Shown here piece by piece: positions 44,080 through 53,711 of a stretch of 64,000 bases of DNA (within the stretch, counting starts at the first letter, position 1; every line of letters starts with the position of its first letter). Origin of the DNA: CAZOHG01 sp964579725 (GTDB lineage Bacteria; Zhuqueibacterota; JdFR-76; BMS3Abin05); NCBI GenBank assembly GCA_964579725.1, contig CAZOHG010000003.1, positions 1 to 64,000 on the forward strand. The letters are read 5' to 3'. The notes beneath the pieces were generated by a model, which saw nothing but the letters and a program-made list of their open reading frames with translations, did not search any database and was not told where the DNA came from. The translations under genes were made by a program, and so were the position numbers.

Positions 44080-44928
44080 GTGAGAGCTGATTTCTGGTAC
44101 GCCCTGAAGATGGCGGTTCCGGAAGAAGAGCAGGAAATAGTGGCGGCGCTTCTCTTCCAGCGAGGGGCATTGGGGCTCGAAAATCGCCCGGACTCGCTGG
44201 TGGCGTACTTTCCGCCGAAAGCGCCGGTGGAGGAAATCCGCTCCTGGCTGGAAACAGCGGACGGTTTAAAACGCGCATCCAACGTACAACTGTACCGCGT
44301 ACCGGCGGAAAATTGGAACGAACAGTGGAAGAAAAATTTTAAGCCACTGCCTGTTGGGCGGCGATTTTTGGTGGCTCCCTCCTGGAACGTGCCTCAGGAA
44401 ACCGGAGGGCGTTTGCTCTTGAAAATTGACCCCGGAATGGCTTTTGGAACCGGAACCCACGAGACCACCCAATTGGTGCTCCGTTTGATGGAAGATCACC
44501 TTCGGCCCGGATTGCGCGTGTGGGATGTGGGAACGGGCAGCGGGATTCTGGCGATTGCCGCTGCTCGAATGGGCCTTGCCTCTATTGTAGCCAACGATGT
44601 GGACCCTGTGGCTGTGGAGGCAGCGCTTGAAAACGCCAAGCGCAACCACGTGGCGGAAAAAATCCGCTTTTTTGTGGGGCCTCCGCGAGCCTTGCGGTGC
44701 GGGGCGTTTGACGTCATTTTAATGAATATGCTTTCCCGGATTATTTACGCCGTTTTCTCGGACGTGGCGCCGTTCTTAAAACCGGGAGGCCGTGTGCTTT
44801 TTTCCGGTGTGTTGGCCGAGGAGGAAGAACATTTTCTGGAAAAACTGGTGCCGTTTCCGGTGCGGGTGACACATTGCGAGCAGCAGGGCGAATGGATCGG
44901 AATGGTAGCGGAATGGAAAAAGACCTGA
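44080..44928 (+). CDS. prmA: Ribosomal protein L11 methyltransferase
   Basis: The 282-residue enzyme has the PrmA N-terminal substrate domain with NWNEQWKKNFKPLPVG, then the class I methyltransferase fold: KIDPGMAFGTGTHETTQL, the SAM loop VWDVGTGSGILAIAAA, the acidic ANDVDPVA strand and DVILMNMLSRII at the usual NxL motif. It trimethylates L11 in other bacteria. It starts with GTG eight bases after the barrel-protein gene, and its last 16 bases overlap the following phosphatase gene. Confidence 0.92.
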   Translation: MRADFWYALKMAVPEEEQEIVAALLFQRGALGLENRPDSLVAYFPPKAPVEEIRSWLETADGLKRASNVQLYRVPAENWNEQWKKNFKPLPVGRRFLVAPSWNVPQETGGRLLLKIDPGMAFGTGTHETTQLVLRLMEDHLRPGLRVWDVGTGSGILAIAAARMGLASIVANDVDPVAVEAALENAKRNHVAEKIRFFVGPPRALRCGAFDVILMNMLSRIIYAVFSDVAPFLKPGGRVLFSGVLAEEEEHFLEKLVPFPVRVTHCEQQGEWIGMVAEWKKT

Positions 44929-45854
44929 CGCGGCGCTTGGCAGCCGTGGACATAGGAAGCAACACCTTGCTTTTGCGCATTGTGGAGCTTCGCGGGGAAA
45001 ACCTGCATTCTATTCTCGATATTCAACGGGTAGCAGGGCTCGGGCGCACGCTAAGGCAAACCGGCCGGCTCCGACCGGAGAATGTGCGAAAAGCCCTGAA
45101 CATTTTGTCCGAGTACAGGCATTTGTGTGAAGCGCAGGGCGCGAAGGTTGTTTTGCCTGTAGCGACGGCTGCTGTCCGGGAAGCCCGGAACGGCGGGGAG
45201 TTTCTGAAAGCGGTGAAAAGGGAGGTGGGCTGGACGGTGCGCTTGATTTCGGGAGAGGAAGAAGCGCGCCTCACCTATTTGGGAGCACTTTCGAACAAAA
45301 GCGCCCTGAAAGGAACAATTTTGGTGATCGACATTGGCGGCGGCAGCACGGAATTCATCTGGGGAAGTCCCCCTCAATGGCAGGGACGCGTGAGTTTGCC
45401 TACAGGGTCCGTCAAGTTGAAAGAAGAGCACCTGAAAAGCGACCCGCCCACTGAAATGGAGTGGGAAGCATTGGAAGCCGCCGTAGGCGATATTTTGGCT
45501 CACCCTGCACTTGCTGATTTGTATCCGAATGTGTGTGTGGGAACGTCCGGAACTGTCACGACCTTGGCCGCAATAGAATTGAAAATGAGCGTGTACGACG
45601 GGGCCAAATTAGACGGATTCAGATTGGGTCGAAATTCGGTGACCGCCCTGCTTCGTAAAATGGCGGCTATTTCCTCAGAACAGCGCCTGAAAATGCCCGG
45701 GCTGACCTCCGGACGGGAGGACGTAATTTTGGCCGGTGCATTTCTGCTTGAAAAAATCCTGGAGAAATTTCACCTGCCCGAGATTCTCGTCAGTGACCGA
45801 GGTCTTCGCTTCGGTCTCATCTGGGATTATTTGCGCCGAGAAGGGGATTTGTAA
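44913..45854 (+). CDS. Ppx/GppA-family exopolyphosphatase or pppGpp phosphatase
   Basis: The 313-residue protein is an ASKHA-fold phosphatase: AAVDIGSNTLLLRIVEL at the N-terminus, the catalytic Glu region LISGEEEARLTYLGAL, the second phosphate loop VIDIGGGSTEFIWG, and VGTSGTVTTLAAIEL. It is the single-domain short form, lacking the C-terminal HD-like extension of enteric Ppx/GppA, and removes terminal phosphate from polyphosphate or pppGpp. The choice between these is not possible here. ATG 44913 lies inside the end of prmA. Confidence 0.88.
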   Translation: MEKDLTRRLAAVDIGSNTLLLRIVELRGENLHSILDIQRVAGLGRTLRQTGRLRPENVRKALNILSEYRHLCEAQGAKVVLPVATAAVREARNGGEFLKAVKREVGWTVRLISGEEEARLTYLGALSNKSALKGTILVIDIGGGSTEFIWGSPPQWQGRVSLPTGSVKLKEEHLKSDPPTEMEWEALEAAVGDILAHPALADLYPNVCVGTSGTVTTLAAIELKMSVYDGAKLDGFRLGRNSVTALLRKMAAISSEQRLKMPGLTSGREDVILAGAFLLEKILEKFHLPEILVSDRGLRFGLIWDYLRREGDL

Positions 45855-45878
45855 AAAAAACGGCATTTTGAGGGCTGT

Positions 45879-45900
45879 AACGGGACTCACCGTTCTTTTC
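45879..45900 (+). terminator. Weak terminator after the Ppx/GppA gene
   Basis: A 5-base-pair stem AACGG/CCGTT with a six-base loop is followed by CTTTTC. It is short, but it lies just upstream of the parA promoter. Confidence 0.3.
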
Positions 45901-45919
45901 TGGTTGCGGCAAATTTAGC

Positions 45920-45948
45920 TTGCTTTCACCTAAATTAAAATTTATATT
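45920..45948 (+). promoter_or_regulatory. Promoter of parA-parB
   Basis: TTGCTT at 45920-45925 and TATATT at 45943-45948 have 17-base spacing. The predicted start near 45955 gives a leader of about 28 bases. Confidence 0.55.
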
Positions 45949-45982
45949 AATAAGTCCGAAATGAACTGAAAACCGACCCTTT

Positions 45983-46747
45983 ATGAGTAAAATAATTGCA
46001 ATCGCCAACCAAAAAGGTGGCGTTGGAAAAACCACAACGGCAGTAAATCTGGCCGCTTGCCTCGCAGTAGCCGAGGTCCCCACACTTCTGGTTGACATTG
46101 ATCCTCAGGGAAACGCGACCAGCGGCATTGGAATTGACCCCAAATCTTTGAAAAAAAGCATTTACGACGTTCTCGTCAATGAAACCGATGTCAATGAAGT
46201 GATTCAACCCACACAAATCAACACCCTCGATATTTTGCCGGCCAATCAGCAATTGGTTGGAGCCGAAATCGAATTGGTCGGCACCATTGCGCGCGAAAAA
46301 ATTTTGCGCGGTGCGCTGGACGCGATTAAAAATCGTTACGAATATATTCTGATTGACAACCCGCCCTCTCTGGGTCTGCTCACCGTTAATAGTTTGACGG
46401 CGGCCGATTCCATTTTAATCCCCATTCAATGTGAATATTTTGCCCTGGAGGGCCTGGGCCAATTGTTAAACACCATTCGATTGGTACAGAAACATCTGAA
46501 TCCCGCGTTGGAAATTGAGGGAGTTTTGCTCACGATGTACGACAGCCGTTTGAATCTTTCCCGACAAGTGGCCGACGAAGTACGCAATTATTTTGACGAA
46601 AAGGTGTTTAAAACAGTCATTACGCGAAATGTGCGGTTAAGCGAAGCACCCAGTTTTGGAAAACCGATTATTCTGTACGACGCCGTTTCCACCGGCTCGG
46701 AAAATTACATGAAATTGGCAGAGGAGATTCTCCGGAATGGCCGCTAA
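45983..46747 (+). CDS. parA: Chromosome partitioning ATPase ParA (Soj)
   Basis: The 254-residue ATPase has the deviant Walker A motif NQKGGVGKTTTAVNLAA at the N-terminus, DIDPQGNATSGIG as the second phosphate-contacting strand and LIDNPPSLGLLT as Walker B. Short ParA of this kind (no N-terminal helix-turn-helix) binds DNA non-specifically and moves the ParB-parS complex in chromosome segregation. Its end overlaps parB by 11 bases. The pair usually lies near the replication origin. Confidence 0.96.
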   Translation: MSKIIAIANQKGGVGKTTTAVNLAACLAVAEVPTLLVDIDPQGNATSGIGIDPKSLKKSIYDVLVNETDVNEVIQPTQINTLDILPANQQLVGAEIELVGTIAREKILRGALDAIKNRYEYILIDNPPSLGLLTVNSLTAADSILIPIQCEYFALEGLGQLLNTIRLVQKHLNPALEIEGVLLTMYDSRLNLSRQVADEVRNYFDEKVFKTVITRNVRLSEAPSFGKPIILYDAVSTGSENYMKLAEEILRNGR

Positions 46748-47615
46748 ACGGCGATTGGGAAAAGGATTGGGAGCGCTCATTCCCGACGAAGACGAAGAGG
46801 TTTTCTGGGGAGGCGAAGCCGGCAAAAAACGCTACCGAGAGATTGAAGTCGATAAAATTCGACCGAATCCCTACCAGCCTCGGGTCGAATATGACCCCGT
46901 TTCCCTTGCCGAACTGAAAAATTCCATTGCGGAGAAAGGGGTGATTCAGCCTGTGACCGTTCGGGAGGGCGACGGCTATTACGAGTTAATTGCCGGGGAA
47001 CGGCGCCTGCGGGCCGTCAAGGAATTGGGATTTGAAAAAATCCCCGCCTTTTTGGTGGAAGTTGAGTCGGAAGAGGAAATGCTGGAGCTGGCGCTGATTG
47101 AAAATATTCAGCGAGAGGATTTGAATCCTGTGGATGTGGCCCGCGGCTACCGACGTTTGATCGACGAATTGCACCTGACGCAGGAAGAAGTGGCTCAAAA
47201 GGTGGGAAAAGAACGCAGCACCGTGACCAATTTCCTACGCCTGCTCAAATTGCCGAATCCAATTTTGGAGAGTCTGCGGGCAGGCACCATTTCCATGGGG
47301 CACGCTCGCGCGCTATTGAGTGTGGCCGAACCGGAACAACAGATGGCTCTTTGGAAAAAAACGGTTGCCCAAAAATGGTCGGTGCGGGAGGTGGAAGCCC
47401 GTGTACGGCGCACCGGGAAAAAACCACCGAGGGCACCCGAAAGACCGCGTCCCAAATCCCCCTTTGTGGAGGCAATGGAAGAAAAATTTCGGGAAATATT
47501 GGGAACGAAAGTCAAAATTCACTCTCAAGGTGACCGGGGTAAAATCGAAATCGACTACTATTCCAAAGAGGACCTAGAACGTATTTGGGAAATTCTCAAT
47601 GGCGAGGACCTGTAA
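46737..47615 (+). CDS. parB: Chromosome partitioning protein ParB (Spo0J)
   Basis: The 292-residue protein begins with the short conserved lead KRRLGKGLGALIP, believed to contact ParA. It continues with the CTP-binding/N-engagement domain (IRPNPYQPR at 41, GERRLRA at 87, ENIQRE at 122) and a helix-turn-helix (about 147-168, TQEEVAQKVGKERSTVTN) that reads parS. It ends in a dimerisation region. No clear parS site was found in this window. The stop codon lies within the loop of the terminator hairpin. Confidence 0.95.
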   Translation: MAAKRRLGKGLGALIPDEDEEVFWGGEAGKKRYREIEVDKIRPNPYQPRVEYDPVSLAELKNSIAEKGVIQPVTVREGDGYYELIAGERRLRAVKELGFEKIPAFLVEVESEEEMLELALIENIQREDLNPVDVARGYRRLIDELHLTQEEVAQKVGKERSTVTNFLRLLKLPNPILESLRAGTISMGHARALLSVAEPEQQMALWKKTVAQKWSVREVEARVRRTGKKPPRAPERPRPKSPFVEAMEEKFREILGTKVKIHSQGDRGKIEIDYYSKEDLERIWEILNGEDL

Positions 47616-47634
47616 AAAAGAACAGGTCTTTTTT
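47607..47634 (+). terminator. Rho-independent terminator overlapping the parB stop
   Basis: GACCTG (47607-47612) pairs with CAGGTC (47623-47628) and is followed by six T. The parB TAA at 47613-47615 lies in the loop, so the last two parB codons form the left arm. Confidence 0.8.
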
Positions 47635-47721
47635 ATTTTTTAAACAAAATCGGCCTTTGAAAAAGGGTTCGCCAACTGAATTATTTTTGTTTATTTCCAA
47701 AAGTTTAATGGTGAAAAATTA

Positions 47722-47750
47722 TTGACTTTTTTCTCGGTTTGTAGTATATT
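47722..47750 (+). promoter_or_regulatory. Sigma-70-type promoter of the M23 peptidase/bactofilin/ATP synthase run
   Basis: TTGACT at 47722-47727 and TATATT at 47745-47750 are spaced 17 bases. Transcription would start near 47757, only about 18 bases before the peptidase ATG, which has no ribosome-binding sequence. Confidence 0.7.
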
Positions 47751-47774
47751 GACACAACTTTATTTGCTGTAGCC

Positions 47775-48674
47775 ATGGAAAAGAAGAAGAAAATACCCAA
47801 GCAAGTTTCCGTTTTAATTATCCCGAATACGCGAAAGGAGCCCATTTCCTTCACGCTGAAGCCCGGGATGTTGCGCCTATTGAAAATTGTGGGCGTGTTG
47901 TTGCTGTTTCACAGCATTGGTGGGGGTATTTTTTATTGGCAATATGCCAAAGTGCGGAGTCAGCGGAATCGTCTGCAGGCGGAAAACACGCAACTGAGAC
48001 AGGAAAATCAAAAGATTCATGACATCTCCGCTAAATTTGCGGAGTTGTCCCGATTTGCGGAAAAGCTAAAGGAATCACTCGGCGTCACGGCTCCGGCCTC
48101 GATTGATCACGCGGAAAAATCGCCGGACAGCAGTGCCGGTTTACAGGAGTTTGCTCTCCAGCTTCCGCAAAAAACAGATGGTTCTGACCACTCCAAAATG
48201 TGGACGGGATTGGCCAACTTAGAGGGAAAATTGCGCTATATTGCCCACCAAAGCAGCCTGTTTCAGGACGTGTTTGATAACAAACCGACCTTGCTTCCGG
48301 TGGACGGTTTTTTGACGCTGGACTACGATACGTACAACAATCGCGAGTTTCTAAATCGGGAACGCCACATCGGCATTGACATTGCTGCAAAAATCGGTAC
48401 GGTTGTTAAGGCGGCCGGAAGAGGGGAAATTATTTTTGCCAATTGGACGCCCGAATTAGGGAATTTAATCATTATTTACCACGGGGACGATACGTTCAGT
48501 TACTATGCACACAACGAACGTCTTTTGAAAACGGGCGGGTTTGTCTCAAAGGGAGAACCCATCGCCCTGTTGGGTAATTCCGGGTTAACCAGCTCCGGGC
48601 CGCATTTGCATTTTGAGATCTGGCAGAACGGTGCGCCGGTCGATCCCAAAAAATATCTTTTAGCTTTGCAATAA
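47775..48674 (+). CDS. M23-family (LytM) peptidase with membrane anchor and coiled coil
   Basis: The 299-residue protein has a short cytoplasmic head, a membrane helix at about 33-53, a coiled coil (60-100) and a LytM/M23 zinc-peptidase domain. Zinc ligands are His198 and Asp202 in RHIGIDIAAKIGT and the final His of SGPHLHFEIW, so the site is complete and the enzyme should cut peptidoglycan cross-links. Next to a bactofilin gene this is a common cell-shape module, in which the bactofilin positions the wall hydrolase. The ATG lacks a Shine-Dalgarno sequence. Confidence 0.9.
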   Translation: MEKKKKIPKQVSVLIIPNTRKEPISFTLKPGMLRLLKIVGVLLLFHSIGGGIFYWQYAKVRSQRNRLQAENTQLRQENQKIHDISAKFAELSRFAEKLKESLGVTAPASIDHAEKSPDSSAGLQEFALQLPQKTDGSDHSKMWTGLANLEGKLRYIAHQSSLFQDVFDNKPTLLPVDGFLTLDYDTYNNREFLNRERHIGIDIAAKIGTVVKAAGRGEIIFANWTPELGNLIIIYHGDDTFSYYAHNERLLKTGGFVSKGEPIALLGNSGLTSSGPHLHFEIWQNGAPVDPKKYLLALQ

Positions 48675-48698
48675 ACGCTCTAAGCGCAGGAGAAAAGA

Positions 48699-49121
48699 AT
48701 GTTTAAAGATAAATCGGAAGAGATGTTTAACGATATGGGCGACATGAACACCATTATCGGAAAAGGCACTTCCTTTGAAGGGAATATTTCGGTGGAAAAC
48801 AGCGTCCGGGTGGACGGACGATTTAAAGGAAATATAAAATCGACCGAATCTATTGTTGTGGGCAAGGAGGGCGAAATTGAGGGGGAAATCGCCGTCAAAA
48901 ACGCCGTGGTCGGGGGGAAAATCACCGGAAAGCTTTTCGCTTCCGGAAAAGTGACATTAGAAAACACCTCCTCGTTTCAGGGGGAATTAACCGCCACGCG
49001 CCTGGTTATTGACGAAGGGGCTGTTTTAAACGGGACGTGCACCATGCCCGCAGGAGCCTCTGGAAAAAAACAGACCGTTTTTGCGAAAAAGGAGGAACCG
49101 GCGCCAGCGGAGAAAAAATGA
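48699..49121 (+). CDS. Bactofilin
   Basis: The 140-residue cytoskeletal protein has the bactofilin core of short repeated turns, seen as NISVENSVRVDGRFKGNI, IVVGKEGEIEGEIAVKNAV and KLFASGKVTLENTS, which form a right-handed beta-helix that polymerises without nucleotide. The head MFKDKSEEMFNDMGDMNTII and the Lys/Glu-rich tail are usual. It lies 24 bases after the M23 peptidase and its last codon overlaps the AtpZ-like gene by four bases, so cell-shape and ATP synthase genes share a transcript. Confidence 0.92.
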   Translation: MFKDKSEEMFNDMGDMNTIIGKGTSFEGNISVENSVRVDGRFKGNIKSTESIVVGKEGEIEGEIAVKNAVVGGKITGKLFASGKVTLENTSSFQGELTATRLVIDEGAVLNGTCTMPAGASGKKQTVFAKKEEPAPAEKK

Positions 49122-49381
49122 TTTTCAAACCTCCCAAAGCCTCGTCGAATTCGTGGAAAGATGTGGGGCGCTACCTTGATTTGGGCTTTCGGTTCGCTCT
49201 TTCCATTACGCTGGGACTTTTGGGCGGCTACTGGTTGGACAAGAAAATTCACACACTTCCCCTGTTTTTAATTCTGGGGATGTTTTTCGGCGCATTTTCT
49301 GGTTTTCTCAGCATTTACCATGCCGCTTTTCCGGGAAAAAAGAAAAACGAAGCGGTTCCGGATTCCAAGCGGAAAAAATGA
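49118..49381 (+). CDS. AtpZ/AtpI-type ATP synthase accessory membrane protein
   Basis: The 87-residue protein has two membrane helices (about residues 25-45 and 52-73) with LGLLGGYWLDKKI between them, the pattern of the small AtpZ/AtpI-like proteins encoded ahead of F-type ATP synthase subunits. These are thought to help assembly of the c-ring or magnesium supply. ATG 49118 overlaps the bactofilin stop. Confidence 0.75.
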   Translation: MIFKPPKASSNSWKDVGRYLDLGFRFALSITLGLLGGYWLDKKIHTLPLFLILGMFFGAFSGFLSIYHAAFPGKKKNEAVPDSKRKK

Positions 49382-49424
49382 AAAGGGCGCAATCGCAAAA
49401 AAGCAAACACAGGCACGAATTTTT

Positions 49425-49844
49425 ATGTGTACACGTTCTTTGTTACGCCGACTCGTTTGTGTAAGCCTGGTCACGTTTTTGGCGTTTTGGCTCCCTCTTT
49501 CTTTTTGGAAAGGCAGCACCTTTTTAACAACACCGGCCATTAGCTGGGCAATCAGCTTTTTGGTTATTTTGTCCGCTTTTTATCTGAATCAGTGGGCGTT
49601 TCGCAAATCAAACAAGGTTTTTTTTCGTGCGCTTGTGGGGGGAATGGTGGTACGCATTGTCGTGGTCGTTGGTTTGATCTTCGCAGTCTGGTGGTTTTTA
49701 AAGCTGTCACCGGTGCTGTTTTTGGCGACTCTGATTGGCTATTATCTGATTTTTCAGATCATGGAAGCGAAATTTCTCCAGAAGGAAATGGGAGTAAAAA
49801 AACGGGGCGAAAAGAGTTCTCCGGAGCCCGATGCCAGAGCTTGA
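49425..49844 (+). CDS. Predicted AtpI-like membrane protein
   Basis: The 139-residue protein has four predicted membrane helices (near residues 10-28, 32-52, 63-85 and 88-108) and a charged tail. Its place just before atpB and its size fit the ATP synthase subunit I family, but sequence conservation is low. ATG 49425 has no good ribosome site. An upstream extension in the same frame to 49320 overlaps the preceding gene heavily and is unlikely. Confidence 0.6.
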   Translation: MCTRSLLRRLVCVSLVTFLAFWLPLSFWKGSTFLTTPAISWAISFLVILSAFYLNQWAFRKSNKVFFRALVGGMVVRIVVVVGLIFAVWWFLKLSPVLFLATLIGYYLIFQIMEAKFLQKEMGVKKRGEKSSPEPDARA

Positions 49845-49901
49845 TTTTGGGGCAAATAATATTTGATATTTCAACACGTCAATAAAGTGGGAAAACGCTG
49901 A

Positions 49902-50714
49902 ATGATTTTGCACGTCATGAATGTAGTGGCTGCGGCAGCTCAAGAAGGAGCCAAGCAGGGCGGCGAGGGAGCCGGGTTCATTCTTGAAGAGGTGTCCGAT
50001 CACGTCATCTGGCATTTGCCAACCGTTTGGGGAATCGATTTTTCCATTACCAAGCATGTGTTAATGATGTGGATTGCCTCGGCGATTCTGATGCTGATGT
50101 TTGGTCTGGCATTCAGGAAGATTAAGTTGGTTCCGCGCGGCCTGGCCAACGGCCTGGAAGCAATTGTGGTTTTCTTGCGAGAAGATATTATTCTCCCCTA
50201 TTTAAAACCGAAAGATGTGGCGCTCTTTTCACCCTACATTCTTTCGGTTTTTTTCTTTATTCTTACCTGCAATTTGTTGGGGCTTTTCCCGGGAGGGGCA
50301 ACGGCCACATCTAATATCAGCGTAACAGGCGCACTGGCCATGCTAACCTTTTTCATTGGGCAGGGAGCCCTGTTCATTCGGAAAGGTCCGGTTGGCTACA
50401 TCCGGCAGTTTATTCCGCCTGGCATCCCCGGTTTTGTGGTTCCGATTTTATTTATTGCCGAATTAATGGGTCTGTTTACCCGCCATTTTGCGTTGGCGAT
50501 TCGTCTTTTTGCCAATATGATTGCCGATCACCTGGTAGCAGGCACCATCATCGGGTTGATTATTATTTTTAAGTCCTATATCATTTCTCCTGCGTCAATT
50601 TTAATGGCCGTAGCCGCAGAGCTTTTGGCCGTACTGATTGCTTTTATTCAAGCGTACATCTTTGCCATGTTGTCGTCGGTTTTTATCGGACTGGGGTTGG
50701 AGGATGAACACTGA
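49902..50714 (+). CDS. atpB: ATP synthase subunit a
   Basis: The 270-residue membrane subunit forms the proton half-channels. The essential Arg is in ALAIRLFANMIADHLVAG, and LMGLFTRHF and the C-terminal AFIQAYIFAMLSSVFI are typical. A 40-residue N-terminal stretch (AAAAQEGAKQGGEGAG) precedes the first helix, as often seen in FCB homologues. The gene opens the structural subunit series. Confidence 0.95.
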   Translation: MILHVMNVVAAAAQEGAKQGGEGAGFILEEVSDHVIWHLPTVWGIDFSITKHVLMMWIASAILMLMFGLAFRKIKLVPRGLANGLEAIVVFLREDIILPYLKPKDVALFSPYILSVFFFILTCNLLGLFPGGATATSNISVTGALAMLTFFIGQGALFIRKGPVGYIRQFIPPGIPGFVVPILFIAELMGLFTRHFALAIRLFANMIADHLVAGTIIGLIIIFKSYIISPASILMAVAAELLAVLIAFIQAYIFAMLSSVFIGLGLEDEH

Positions 50715-50784
50715 TTTTCTTTGATTTTTCAAGTGACAATAATCGAACAATTCAATCAAAACAGTAGGAACAAGGAGGATGAAT

Positions 50785-51024
50785 ATGTCGAGTTTATCGT
50801 TAGCCATGGCTTATCTGGCGGCAGGTTTAGGTGCAGCAGGTGCAACCATCGGTGGCGGGTACGGGATTGGTAAATTGGCCAGTGCGGCAATGGAAGGCGT
50901 TTCGCGCCAGCCCGAAGCCGTTGGCGACATCCGCGGAATGATGATTTTGACCGCAGCCATGATCGAAGGGATTGCTCTGTTTGCCGTAGTGGTTTGTGTG
51001 TTATTGATTTTTGTGGCCAAATAA
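50785..51024 (+). CDS. atpE: ATP synthase subunit c
   Basis: The 79-residue hairpin protein has two helices, the RQPEA polar loop at about 41-45, and the ion-binding Glu61 in AAMIEGIALFAVV. The GGGYG glycine pattern lies in helix 1. The sodium-type residues (Gln in helix 1 and Ser directly after the Glu) are absent, so proton coupling is expected. I use ATG 50785, six bases after AAGGAGG. An ATG at 50779 directly abuts that ribosome site. Confidence 0.95.
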   Translation: MSSLSLAMAYLAAGLGAAGATIGGGYGIGKLASAAMEGVSRQPEAVGDIRGMMILTAAMIEGIALFAVVVCVLLIFVAK

Positions 51025-51039
51025 AAACAGGACGCGAAC

Positions 51040-51528
51040 ATGCTCTTACAGATTAATCCGGGTCTAATCATCTGGACGACCATTACCTTTTTGGTTTTAA
51101 TGTGGGCGCTCAAAAAGCTGGCATGGAAACCGATTCTGAGCGCTCTGGAGAGCCGCGAGGAACGGATTCGGTCCGCCTTGGACGAAGCGGAAAAGAATCG
51201 TCAGGAAGCGGAAAAGAAATTGGCCGAATACGAAAAAATGATTGAGGACGCCAAGCGGCAGTCTCAGGAAATCGTCAACAAGGGCCGAAAAACAGCGGAA
51301 ATGCTGAAAGAAGAGGTCGTCCAGAAGGCCAACGAAGAAGCAGCTCGATTGTTAGAAAAGGCCAAACGTGAGATTTCGTTGGAACGGGAAAAGGCCATTG
51401 AGGATATTCGGAAACTGGCCGTGGATTTGTCCGTGCACGCAGCTTCGAAATTGATCGCCAAAAATCTGACTGGTGAAGATCATAAAAAAATCGCGGAAAA
51501 ATACATTCAGGAGATGAAACTCTCATGA
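51040..51528 (+). CDS. atpF: ATP synthase subunit b
   Basis: The 162-residue peripheral-stalk subunit has one N-terminal membrane helix (INPGLIIWTTITFLVLMWAL) followed by a long charged helix (residues 30-140) with the ILSALESREERIRSALDEAE segment typical of subunit b. It links the membrane part to the catalytic head. The stop overlaps atpH by four bases. Confidence 0.94.
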   Translation: MLLQINPGLIIWTTITFLVLMWALKKLAWKPILSALESREERIRSALDEAEKNRQEAEKKLAEYEKMIEDAKRQSQEIVNKGRKTAEMLKEEVVQKANEEAARLLEKAKREISLEREKAIEDIRKLAVDLSVHAASKLIAKNLTGEDHKKIAEKYIQEMKLS

Positions 51529-52085
51529 CCGGTTTCAATTCCCTGGTGCGCCGGTATGCCAAAGCCCTGTTTCGAGTTGCGGTCGAGAAAAAAAAGATCG
51601 AAAACATCCGTCACGATTTGACCGTTTTTTCGGAAGTGCTCCAATTAAATCCGGCGCTGGATAAATATTTGCTCTCGCCGGAAATCTCACGTGAGGAGAA
51701 GGAAAAAACCATTCAGAAACTTCTTGGGGACCAACTTTCCTCGGAATTCCTGAATTTTCTCCGCGTTTTGCTTCGGAAGGGGCGTATGAATTTTTTCAGC
51801 CAAATGGCCGAGGCCTATTTCCACTACCAGGACGAGTATTTTAATCGGGTGCGCGTGGTGGCCACCACGGCGGTTCCCCTTTCTGAAAAGGATTGGGAAA
51901 GGATCCAAAAACGCCTGTCCGACACCTTTCACAAGGAGGTTATTCTGGAGCCTGCGGTCGACCCGGCAATTTTGGGCGGAATTCGCATCCAAATGGACAG
52001 CACCGTGTACGACGCTTCTCTTTTGGGACAAATGGAACGGATGCGCGCGTATTTGGCGCAAAAACCGGACGAGCAGAACAATTAA
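51525..52085 (+). CDS. atpH: ATP synthase subunit delta
   Basis: The 186-residue subunit begins VRRYAKALFRVAVE, the family's N-terminal motif, has a helical bundle, and ends with the conserved ILGGIRIQMDSTVYDASLLGQM segment. It joins the head to the b stalk. A 109-base gap containing a hairpin separates it from atpA. Confidence 0.94.
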   Translation: MTGFNSLVRRYAKALFRVAVEKKKIENIRHDLTVFSEVLQLNPALDKYLLSPEISREEKEKTIQKLLGDQLSSEFLNFLRVLLRKGRMNFFSQMAEAYFHYQDEYFNRVRVVATTAVPLSEKDWERIQKRLSDTFHKEVILEPAVDPAILGGIRIQMDSTVYDASLLGQMERMRAYLAQKPDEQNN

Positions 52086-52138
52086 ACGCCCGGCAAATCC
52101 CCTTTCAGGCGAAGCGCTTTTTGAAAAAAACGAAATTT

Positions 52139-52169
52139 CCGCCGCGAACGGTAGCGTTCACACTGGCGG
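52139..52169 (+). other. Intercistronic hairpin between atpH and atpA
   Basis: CCGCC (52139-52143) pairs with GGCGG (52165-52169) and, inside, GAACG (52146-52150) pairs with CGTTC (52155-52159) around the GTAG loop. There is no T-run, so it is not a terminator. It lies just before the atpA ribosome site and might affect processing or translation. Confidence 0.4.
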
Positions 52170-52194
52170 ACAGGGTAAAATTGGAGGTTGATTC

Positions 52195-53709
<1,515 letters not shown>

Positions 53710-53711
53710 AC

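Noticed and set aside
50779..50784. ATG 50779 as start of atpE
   Set aside because: The ribosome site AAGGAGG directly abuts it. ATG 50785 has proper spacing and fits the usual protein start.
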